Assembly: GCA_031272185.1 (NCBI GenBank)
Contig: JAISUG010000003.1
Span: forward strand, 1 to 56,156
DNA from: Lachnospiraceae bacterium
GTDB taxonomy: Bacteria; Bacillota; Clostridia; Lachnospirales; Lachnospiraceae
DNA length: 56,156 bases
Direction: 5' to 3'
The notes under the pieces were generated by a model, which was not told the DNA's origin, did not search any database, and saw nothing but the letters and a program-made list of their open reading frames with translations. Each line of letters starts with the position of its first letter. Position 1 is the first letter of the stretch. The position numbers were made by a program, and so were the translations under genes. Shown here piece by piece: positions 25,091 to 33,700 of this stretch.

Positions 25091-26854
25091 ATGGAAAATG
25101 TCACATTGAAAATAAACGGCGTAACGGTGTCCGCCCCCAAGGATTCCACCATCCTGGATGCGGCGCGCCTCGCCTACATCGAAATCCCCACGCTCTGTTT
25201 CCTGAAGGAAATCAACGAGATAGGCGCATGCCGCATGTGCGTGGTCGAGGTGAAAGGCGCCAAGACGCTGGTGGCGTCCTGCGTCTACCCTGTCGCCGAG
25301 GGCATGGAAGTGTGGACCAACACCCCCAAGGTGCTGGATTCCCGCAAGAAGACGCTGCAGCTGCTCCTTTCCAACCACAACAAGCAGTGCCTGAGCTGCG
25401 TGCGTTCGGGCCAGTGCGAGCTGCAGACGCTCTCCCGGGAGCTGGGTGTGGACGACGAGAACTACTACAAGGGCGGTATGACACCCTGCGAGCTGGACGA
25501 GACCGCCGTGCATATGGTGCGCGACAACTCCAAGTGCATCCTGTGCCGCCGCTGCACCGCCATCTGCGAGAAAGCGCAAAACGTAGGCGTCATCGGCCCC
25601 AACAAGCGCGGGTTCAACGCATTCATCGGGTCGCCTTTCGGCATGGGGCTGGGCGACACCAGCTGCGTGTCCTGCGGGCAGTGCATCGCGGTGTGCCCCA
25701 CGGGCGCATTGTACGAGAAGAGCTGCGTGGACGACGTGCTGGCGGCCATCGCCGACCCGGACAAATACGTCGTGGTCCAGACGGCGCCCAGCGTGCGCAC
25801 CGGGCTGGGCGAGGAGTTCGGCCTGCCCATAGGCACGAACACTGAGGGCAAGATGGTGGCGGCGCTGCGCAGGGTGGGGTTTGACAAGGTGTTTGACACC
25901 AATTTCAGCGCGGACCTGACCATCATGGAAGAGGGCACCGAGTTTATCGGGAGGCTCACGGGCGGCGGCGTCCTGCCCATGGTGACCTCCTGCTCGCCGG
26001 GATGGGTGAAATACTGCGAGCATTACTTCCCGGACGTGCTGGAGCACCTGTCCAGCTGCAAGTCCCCCCAGCAGATGATGGGGGCGGTGGTGAAGTCGTT
26101 CTATGCGGAAAAGGCGGGCATCGACCCGAAGAAGATCGTCAGTGTCAGCATCATGCCCTGCACCGCGAAGAAGTTCGAGATCACCAGGCCCGACGAGGCG
26201 GCAAACGGCGTGCCGGACGTGGATTTCTCCATGACCACCAGGGAGCTGGCGGCCATGATCAAGAAATGCCGGATCAATTTCCTTGAACTGCCGGACGAGG
26301 ATTTCGACGCGCCCCTGGGCCTTAGCTCCGGCGCGGGCGTCATCTTCGGCGCATCCGGCGGCGTGATGGAGGCGGCCCTGCGGACGGCGGTGGAGATCCT
26401 CACCAAGAAACAGCTCCCCAGCCTGGATTTCACCGACGTGCGCGGGTTCCAGGGCATCAAGGAGGCATCATACCCCATCGAGGTGGACGGCAAGTCCATC
26501 ACCGTCAAAGTGGCGGTGGCCTCCGGACTGGCCAATGCCAACGAGCTCATGAAGAAGGTGCGCGCCGGTGAGGCGGACTACCACTTCATCGAGATCATGG
26601 CCTGCCCGGGCGGGTGCATCAACGGCGGTGGGCAGCCCCGGGTGCCTGCGGACGTCCGAAACAACGTGGACTACCGCAAGCTGCGGGCCAGCGTGGTGTA
26701 TGACTCCGACAAGGCCAACACCATCCGCAAGTCCCATGAGAACCCGGCCATACAGGAACTCTACAGCGCATTCCTGGAGAATCCCGGCAGCCACAAGGCG
26801 CACCACCTGCTCCACACCAGCTATGTGCAGCGGAAGGTGAACTACACGGTGTAG
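25091..26854 (+). CDS. hydA: [FeFe] hydrogenase catalytic subunit, bifurcating type
   Basis: Makes hydrogen at the H-cluster. N-terminal [2Fe-2S] domain (CFLKEINEIGACRMC), His-ligated 4Fe-4S motif (HNKQCLSCVRSGQC), two 4Fe-4S motifs (CILCRRCTAIC and CVSCGQCIAVC), then the H domain with TSCSPGW, MPCTAKKFE and EIMACPGGCINGGG. The first H signature has Ser in place of the second Cys of TSCCPxW. ATG 25091 with GGAGGG 10 bases ahead gives MENVTLKINGV. ATG 25073 overlaps the hydB stop but has no ribosome site. 587 residues, no insert. Confidence 0.95.
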   Translation: MENVTLKINGVTVSAPKDSTILDAARLAYIEIPTLCFLKEINEIGACRMCVVEVKGAKTLVASCVYPVAEGMEVWTNTPKVLDSRKKTLQLLLSNHNKQCLSCVRSGQCELQTLSRELGVDDENYYKGGMTPCELDETAVHMVRDNSKCILCRRCTAICEKAQNVGVIGPNKRGFNAFIGSPFGMGLGDTSCVSCGQCIAVCPTGALYEKSCVDDVLAAIADPDKYVVVQTAPSVRTGLGEEFGLPIGTNTEGKMVAALRRVGFDKVFDTNFSADLTIMEEGTEFIGRLTGGGVLPMVTSCSPGWVKYCEHYFPDVLEHLSSCKSPQQMMGAVVKSFYAEKAGIDPKKIVSVSIMPCTAKKFEITRPDEAANGVPDVDFSMTTRELAAMIKKCRINFLELPDEDFDAPLGLSSGAGVIFGASGGVMEAALRTAVEILTKKQLPSLDFTDVRGFQGIKEASYPIEVDGKSITVKVAVASGLANANELMKKVRAGEADYHFIEIMACPGGCINGGGQPRVPADVRNNVDYRKLRASVVYDSDKANTIRKSHENPAIQELYSAFLENPGSHKAHHLLHTSYVQRKVNYTV

Positions 26855-26985
26855 GGGCGCATGCCTGAGGACGACCGGGGGTAACGCCTCGGCGGGCCGA
26901 CGGCGGAAGGCGCCGGTGTAAATATCGATTTGACAGCAGCCCGCGGATGCCGGTTCCCGGTGTCCGGGGGCTTTTTGGGAAACGA

Positions 26986-27049
26986 GGGGCCGTGGGTGCG
27001 GGCCCATGCCCGGGGGTGGGGGCCGTGGGTGCGGGCCCATGCCCGGAGG
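26986..27049 (+). repeat. 31-bp direct repeat, period 33, between hydA and the flavin protein
   Basis: Copies at 26986-27016 and 27019-27049 differ at one or two positions and share CCGTGGGTGCGGGCCCATGC. No gene or terminator is visible in the 242-bp spacer. A TTGACA near 26930 lacks a matching -10. Confidence 0.85.
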
Positions 27050-27096
27050 CTGGGGCTGTGGGCGAGGCCAAGGCAGGAAAGAGGGAGGCGTAGTAC

Positions 27097-28206
27097 ATGG
27101 ATCAGAAACAGAAAGGGCTGGTGGCGCTGGGCGTGCTGGTGGTGCTGGCATTGGTGGCGCTGTTCGCGTACAAACCGATTTACAATCTGCTGGGCGGTGG
27201 CGGCAAGGATGGGTCAGGTGCGGCCGCACCGACTGTCGCTTCCGCCAACCCCGGCGGACCGGGTTCGGATACGTCCGGCCCGGGAGTGGGTGACGGCGAA
27301 GCGAACGCCGGATCCGATGCAGCGGCGGGCGGCGCAGGTTCCGACACCGGGGCTGCAGGTTTGGGGCCGGATGGGGCAGGGCCCGATACCGCGGTTTACG
27401 GGGATGGACAGGGCGCAGCGGGTTCCGGGGCCCTCCAAGGCGGTTCCGACTCAGGCCCCGGAGGGCCCGGGGGCCAGGGGGGACAGGTGATATATCCGGA
27501 AAAACCCGGCAGCGGCACCGAATCCATCGAATCCCCTGAAGCAGGGCCGTCCGGCCCTTCGGGTGGGCCCTCGGGGGGGGATGACCAAACCGATGCCACG
27601 GCGTCCTGGGGGGATGTGCCACCCGGCGAGCACAGGTATGCGCCGGGTACATACACCGGCACTTCCGATGGCTACGGCGGACTGGTGGTGGCCACGGTAG
27701 TGGTGGCAAAAAATGGCAAGATTGAGTCCGTGATCCTGAAAGGCGAGGGTGAGACGGCGCGCATCGGCGGTGCGGCCCTGGAAGAGCTGGAAAAGGCTTT
27801 CGTGGAAGCCAACACCTACGAAGTGGATGTGGTCAGCGGGGCAACCATCACCAGCGAGGCTGCCATCGAGGCGGTGGACATCGCCCTGGGCCTGGGCGGG
27901 GGCGACCTGGCCCAGGGCGGGGGCTGGGACGAGATCTCCTACCGGGACGGCGTTTACACCGGGGAAGGCGATGGGTATGACGGCGCCGTCATCGCCGAAG
28001 TGACCATATCAGGCGGCGAAGTGACCGGCGTGAAGCTCTCAGGCGAAGACGAGGGCCAGGAAATCGGCAACGCCGCACTGCGGAAGATGGAGAGCGCATT
28101 CGTGGCGGCGGGCAGCGCCGAAGTGGACGGGGTTTCCGGCGCCACGTTCACCAGCGACGGGAGCATCGACGCCGTGGAAGATGCGCTGGCACAGGCACAG
28201 AGATAA
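27097..28206 (+). CDS. Membrane-anchored protein with two FMN-binding domains
   Basis: One N-terminal transmembrane helix (residues 7-25) faces an outside portion. About 150 residues of Gly/Ala/Asp/Ser/Pro-rich linker follow, then two RnfG/NqrC-type FMN-binding domains (about 200-290 and 305-368). Each carries a flavinylation motif, VVSGATITS and GVSGATFTS, in which a threonine would bind FMN covalently through ApbE. ATG 27097 has GGGAGG upstream. The layout resembles flavinylated extracellular electron-transfer proteins such as PplA. No ApbE gene is in the window. The linker is much longer than needed and fits the low-complexity trend. Confidence 0.87.
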   Translation: MDQKQKGLVALGVLVVLALVALFAYKPIYNLLGGGGKDGSGAAAPTVASANPGGPGSDTSGPGVGDGEANAGSDAAAGGAGSDTGAAGLGPDGAGPDTAVYGDGQGAAGSGALQGGSDSGPGGPGGQGGQVIYPEKPGSGTESIESPEAGPSGPSGGPSGGDDQTDATASWGDVPPGEHRYAPGTYTGTSDGYGGLVVATVVVAKNGKIESVILKGEGETARIGGAALEELEKAFVEANTYEVDVVSGATITSEAAIEAVDIALGLGGGDLAQGGGWDEISYRDGVYTGEGDGYDGAVIAEVTISGGEVTGVKLSGEDEGQEIGNAALRKMESAFVAAGSAEVDGVSGATFTSDGSIDAVEDALAQAQR

Positions 28207-28335
28207 CGACGTCATGCACCTGCGGCGCATTGGCAGCCCAAGGGGGTTGCGGCCCGCAGCGTATAATTGCTCCATCAGCTAAATGATGATGCGCACATGG
28301 GAAAGGTTGCCTGGGTGGGTATGAGACGGGGCGAA

Positions 28336-28854
28336 ATGTCCGAAAAGGGCGGCGGTGCGGCCGGTATGGCAGGGCTTTGCGGTGCCTTGCTGGCGCTGGC
28401 TTTGGTGCTAAGCTACGCGGAGGCCATGATCCCCATACCTATCCCCGTGCCCGGCGCAAAACTCGGGCTGGCCAACCTGGTGACGGTGGTAGGGCTTTAT
28501 ACCGTGGGCACAGGCGCCACGGTGATAGTGTCACTGGCCCGCATACTGTTGGTGGGGTTGACTTTCGGCAATCTGTTCTCCATGCTCTATGGGCTGGGGG
28601 GCTGGGCCTTGAGCATCGGGGTGATGGTATTGCTTCGAAAGGGCGCCTGGTTCTCCCCGCTGGGCGTCAGCGCTACGGGGGGCGCGGCACACAACCTGGG
28701 GCAGCTCATAGTGGCGGCCATGGTGGTGCGTACCTGGGGGGTATTCGTATATTTCCCGCTGCTTTTGGCGGCGGGTGTGGCGGCGGGGGCGCTCATCGGG
28801 ATACTGGGCGGCCTCGTCGCGGTGCGTCTGGGCAAAGCGCGCGGGGCGCGATAA
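28336..28854 (+). CDS. Gx transporter family protein (heptaprenyl diphosphate synthase component I-like)
   Basis: Small membrane protein with five or six hydrophobic segments, resembling the S components of ECF transporters. The family core LSYAEAMIPIPIPVPGAKLG is followed by LANLVTVVGLYT and GGAAHNLGQLIVA. Relatives often lie beside FMN-binding proteins and quinone side-chain genes. The start is uncertain: ATG 28336, 28321 and 28297 are all in frame and none has a strong ribosome site. A TATAAT at 28262-28267 could be a -10 element without a clear -35. Confidence 0.82.
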   Translation: MSEKGGGAAGMAGLCGALLALALVLSYAEAMIPIPIPVPGAKLGLANLVTVVGLYTVGTGATVIVSLARILLVGLTFGNLFSMLYGLGGWALSIGVMVLLRKGAWFSPLGVSATGGAAHNLGQLIVAAMVVRTWGVFVYFPLLLAAGVAAGALIGILGGLVAVRLGKARGAR

Positions 28855-28980
28855 ACCAGAGAGCGGAAACATTTTCGGGTATGACTGCGTCGGCTGACAG
28901 GCCGGCTGACGTGGCGGGAAATGCATTTGGGGTAGATTGGCGGATGGCAAGGCCCGGCCGGCCTTAGAAAGGATTCGGAT

Positions 28981-30777
28981 ATGGATACTGTTAACCGGGC
29001 GATCTTCGAGTTGGTACGGTACGGTGTGGCAACCGAACTGCTGACAGGTGACGATGCGGTCTATGCCACGAACCGGATATTGGACGTGATGGGGCTTTCG
29101 TCCTATGAGGGGCCGACGTATCTGTGGTCAGGCGACCCGGCGCAGCGGGCGTGGTTCCGGGGCGAAGAAGGGTTGCCGGTTGAATCGGAAGCGCCTGATA
29201 TGGCCCCGGGGGGAAAGTATGGGGACCCGGCCCCATGGTCCCTGGAAGAGACACTGGGCGCGCTCCTGGACCATGCCTGCGAAAATGGGTTGTGCGAAGA
29301 CAGCATCGCATACAGGGATCTGTTCGACGCAAAGCTGATGGACTGCATCACGCCCAGGCCCAGCGAGGTCATCCGGGATTTCTACGAGAAGTACTACGAC
29401 CAGAGCTCCCTGGCCGCCACGGACTATTTTTATACTTTGAGCCAGGACACGGACTACATACGCCGGTATCGGACGGCCAAAGACATAAAATGGGTCACGC
29501 CTACCAAGTACGGGTACTTGGACATCACCATCAACCTGGCCAAGCCGGAAAAAGACCCCAAGGCCATCGCGGCCGCATTGGGATCGAAACAGGGCGGATA
29601 CCCGAAGTGCCAGCTATGCATGGAAAATGTGGGGTATGCGGGGCGCATCGACCACCCCGCCAGGAACAACCACCGCGTGATCCCCATCTCCATATACTGT
29701 GAAGAGTGGGGGTTCCAGTATTCGCCATATGTGTATTACAACGAGCACTGCATCGTGTTCAACAGCCTGCACGTCCCCATGAAGATCGACAAGTCTGCGT
29801 TTGGCAAACTCTTCAGTTTCATAGAACAGTTCCCGCATTATTTCGTGGGTTCCAATGCGGACCTGCCCATCGTGGGTGGGTCGATACTGACCCACGAACA
29901 CTTCCAGGGGGGACGCTACACCTTCGCCATGGAGCGGGCGCAGGTGGAAGCCTTTTACGGATCTGCGGATTTCCCCCACGTGAAAGCCGGCGTGGTGCAT
30001 TGGCCCCTGTCCGTGCTGCGCCTGAACGCCTCGTCGCCGAAACCGTTGATAGAGCTGGCTGACCGCATCCTCCAGGCGTGGCGGGAATACACCGACGAGG
30101 ATGCGGGTGTTTTCGCATACACCGACGGTGTACCCCACAACACCATCACGCCCATCGCGCGCAAGCGGGGGTATAGCTATGAGCTGGACCTGGTGCTGCG
30201 CAACAACCTCACCACGCCCGAGCACCCCCTGGGGCTGTACCACCCGCACGCCCGGCTCCACCACATAAAGAAGGAAAACATCGGCCTCATCGAAGTGCTG
30301 GGGCTGGCCATCCTCCCCGCCAGGTTGAAAACAGAGCTGGAAAGGCTGGGGGCGGTGCTGGCAAAGCACGCCCTGGGGAGGGGCGGCGTGGGAGCGGGAG
30401 CGGGTTTGGCCGCGCCGATGAGCGGGGTCGGTTCGGGAGCGGGAGAGGCCGCGCCGATGGTCGGGGCAGCGCAGGGAAGGGATGAAAACGGGGGCGGGCA
30501 GCCGGACGCTGCCCCAGGGGGCGGTGAGGAAAATGCCCAAGCCCTAGCCGACGAAATCCGCGCCCACCCCGACCTGGAAAAGCATGCCGAGTGGGCGCTG
30601 GAACTGTTCGGGAGGCATCCCGAACTTTGCGCCGACAACGTGGAGGAAATCCTGCGCCACGAAGTCGGCATTGTCTTCGAGCAAGTCCTGGAAGATGCGG
30701 GTGTCTACAAATGCACCCCCCAGGGCAGGGCGCAATTCGGGAGGTTCCTAAGGTCGGTGGGGTTCGTGGAGACGTAG
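28981..30777 (+). CDS. galT: UDP-glucose--hexose-1-phosphate uridylyltransferase (class II), with inserts
   Basis: Leloir-pathway enzyme that exchanges galactose-1-phosphate with UDP-glucose. The class II nucleotide-transfer site THEHFQGG lies near residue 304, with CQLCMENVGYAGR and RNNHRVIPI upstream and LGLYHPHARLHHIKKENIGL after. Class II enzymes are about 500 residues; this has 598. Two extra stretches explain the excess: about residues 46-86 (DPAQRAWFRGEEG..., Gly/Pro-rich) and about 464-521 (GVGAGAGLAAPMSGVGSGAG type). Both avoid the active site. ATG 28981 has AAAGGA upstream, within reach of an AAGGCC-CGGCC-GGCCTT hairpin. No galactokinase gene is near. Confidence 0.93.
   Translation: MDTVNRAIFELVRYGVATELLTGDDAVYATNRILDVMGLSSYEGPTYLWSGDPAQRAWFRGEEGLPVESEAPDMAPGGKYGDPAPWSLEETLGALLDHACENGLCEDSIAYRDLFDAKLMDCITPRPSEVIRDFYEKYYDQSSLAATDYFYTLSQDTDYIRRYRTAKDIKWVTPTKYGYLDITINLAKPEKDPKAIAAALGSKQGGYPKCQLCMENVGYAGRIDHPARNNHRVIPISIYCEEWGFQYSPYVYYNEHCIVFNSLHVPMKIDKSAFGKLFSFIEQFPHYFVGSNADLPIVGGSILTHEHFQGGRYTFAMERAQVEAFYGSADFPHVKAGVVHWPLSVLRLNASSPKPLIELADRILQAWREYTDEDAGVFAYTDGVPHNTITPIARKRGYSYELDLVLRNNLTTPEHPLGLYHPHARLHHIKKENIGLIEVLGLAILPARLKTELERLGAVLAKHALGRGGVGAGAGLAAPMSGVGSGAGEAAPMVGAAQGRDENGGGQPDAAPGGGEENAQALADEIRAHPDLEKHAEWALELFGRHPELCADNVEEILRHEVGIVFEQVLEDAGVYKCTPQGRAQFGRFLRSVGFVET
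30370..30540 (+). repeat. Gly/Ala-coding repeats in galT
   Basis: Imperfect tandem units coding GAGAGLAAPMSGVGSGAGEAAPM produce a flexible stretch of about 55 residues between ELERLGAVLAKHAL and ADEIRAHPDL. Confidence 0.8.
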
Positions 30778-30799
30778 TAAACACATATCGGCCCCGGGG

Positions 30800-33700
30800 T
30801 TACAGGTTGGCGGTGGCTGTGGCCAGCATCAGCTTGATGCGGTTGAGCTGGTTAACCTCGCTGGCACCGGGGTCGTAGTCGATGGCGATGATGTTTGACT
30901 CCGGGTATGCCCTGCGCAGCTCTTTGATGACGCCCTTGCCCACGATGTGGTTGGGCAGGCATCCGAACGGCTGGGTGCAGATGATGTTTTGCACGCCGTC
31001 ATGGATGAGTTCCAGCATCTCCCCGGTGAGGAACCACCCCTCCCCGGTTTGGTTGCCCAGGGACACGAAGTCCTTGGCCATGTCCGCCAGGTGCTTGATC
31101 TGGGCGGGCGGCGAGAAATGCCTGCTGGCGGCCAGTTCCTTCCTGGCGGTGTTGCGGAAGACCTCCATCAGGGAGATGGCCAGGTTCGCCAGGTGGGCGG
31201 TGAGCGGCTTGCCGCCCAGGTGCTTGGCCTTGAAGTTGGTATTGTAAAACGAATACAGCAGGAAGTTCAGCAGGTCGGGCATCACCGCCTCCGCGCCTTC
31301 CTTTTCCAGCAGGTCCACCACGTGGTTGTTGCCCAGGGGGGAGAACTTCACCAGGATCTCGCCCACTATGCCCACCTTGGGTTTCTTCACATCCGTGCGT
31401 TCCAACCCGTCGAACTCCCGTATGATGTTTTTCAGGTTGCGGTGGAATTCCAGCATGGCGGCCCGTTTCTTGGAGACCGCCCTCTGGCATATGGCGCGCC
31501 ACTTGGCGTGGAGCGCATTGGCCGCGCCGGGCACCTTCTCGTAAGGGCGGGTGGCGTAGAGCACCCGCATGAGCACGTCGCCGTAAATCACCGACTGCAG
31601 GGCTTTCACCAGCATGGGCATGGTGATGCGGAAACCGGGGTTCGTCTCGATGCCGCCCACGTTGATGGAGATCACGGGGATGCGCTCCAACCCCGCTTTG
31701 TGCAGGGCGCGGCGGATGAACCCGATGTAGTTCGATGCGCGGCAGCCGCCCCCGGTCTGGCTCATCACCACCGCGGTATGCTCCGGGTCGTATTTGCCAG
31801 ACAGCAGCGCCTCCATCACCTGGCCGATGACGATGAGTGAGGGGTAGCAGGCGTCATTGTTCACGTATTTGAGCCCCACGTCGATGGCGGATCGGTTGTC
31901 GTTGCCAAGCACTTCCAGGCGGTACCCGAACGCATGGAAAGCCGGCTCCATCAGCTCGAAGTGGATGGGGGACATCTGGGGGCACAGCAGGGTGTAGTCC
32001 CGCTTCATCTCTTTGGTGAATATGACGCGGTTGTAGGCGCTGGACACCGCGTTTTTGATGATGCGCTGCCTGTCACGGACGGCCAGGGCCGCGATGAGGG
32101 AACGGATGCGGATACGCGCCGCGCCCAGGTTGTTCACCTCGTCGATCTTGAGCACGGTGTAGATCTTGCCCGCGGAGGAAAGGATGTCCGCCACCTGGTC
32201 GGTGGTCACCGCATCCAGGCCGCAGCCGAAGGAGTTGAGCTGCACCAGGTCCAGGTAGGGGCAGCCCTTCACGAATGCGGCGGCACGGTAGAGGCGGGTG
32301 TGGTACATCCACTGGTCGTTGACGATGGTGGGGCGCTCCAGCTCCCCTAAGTGGGACACGCTGTCTTCCGTGAGCACCGCCATCCCATAAGAGGCGATCA
32401 TCTCGGGGATGCCGTGGTGGATCTCGGGGTCCACGTGGTATGGGCGGCCTGCCAGCACGATGCCACGCTTGCCGTGTTCTTTCAGGTAGGCCAATGTCTC
32501 CTCGCCTTTTCGCTCCATGTCCGCGCGGGAGGCCAGGAGCTCTTCCCAGGCCAGGCGCGCCGCCCTGCGCACGGGTTCGGGCTGGATGTGGAACTCATTG
32601 CCGAAAAAATCCACCATGGCCTTGGTGAGGACTTCCTCGTTGGTAAATGCCATGAATGGGTTCAGGAAACGCACGCCTTTTTCGGGGAGCTCCTCCACGT
32701 TGTTTTTGATGTTTTCCGCATAGGAAGTGACCATGGGGCAGTTGTAGTGGTTGCCCGCGTCCGGGGACTCGTCCCGCTCATAGGGGATGCAAGGGTAAAA
32801 TATCGTGTCCACGCCCTGGCGGATGAGCCAGGTCACATGGCCGTGGGCCAGTTTGGCCGGGTAGCACTCGGACTCGCTGGGGATGGACTCGATGCCCATC
32901 TCATAGAGGCTTTTCGACGACTGGGGGGATAGCGCCACGGAGAACCCCAGCTCCCTGAAAAGCACCGCCCAATAGGGGAAATTCTCGAAGAAGTTCAGCA
33001 CCCTGGGGATGCCGATCCGGCCATGGATGGCCCGCTCCGGTGGCAGTGGGTCGTAGTCAAACATCCGGGTGTTCTTCCAGGCAAAGAGGTTGGGCACGTC
33101 GGAGGCGGACGCCTCCTTGCCCAGGCCCCGCTCGCAGCGGTTGCCGCTGATGAACCTGCGCGTCCCCTCGAAGGTGGTGACCGTGAGGACGCAGTTGTTG
33201 GTGCATTTGCGGCAGCGGGCCATGGCGGTGGTGTACTCCAGGTTCAGGATGGCATCCAGGCAGAGCATGGTGGTGGGCTGCCCGGTGTAGCGATCCTTTG
33301 CGATGAGCGCCGCCCCGAAAGCGCCCATGATCCCCGCGATGTCCGGGCGCACCGCCTGGCAGCCGCTGATGAACTCGAAGGAGCGCAGCACGGCGTCATT
33401 ATAAAATGTGCCGCCCTGGACCACCACGTGCCCCCCCAGGTCCGAGGGGCTGGTCACCTTGATGACCTTGAAAAGCGCATTTTTAATGACGGAATATGCC
33501 AGGCCGGCGGAGATGTCGGAGACCTGGGCGCCCTCTTTCTGGGCCTGTTTGACATTGGAATTCATGAAAACGGTGCAGCGGCTGCCAAGGTCCGTGGGGT
33601 TTTTCGCAAAGAGGGCCTCCCGGGCGAAGTCTTCCACGCTGTAGTTCAGCGACTGGGCGAAGGTCTCGATGAAAGAGCCGCAGCCGGAGGAGCAGGCTTC

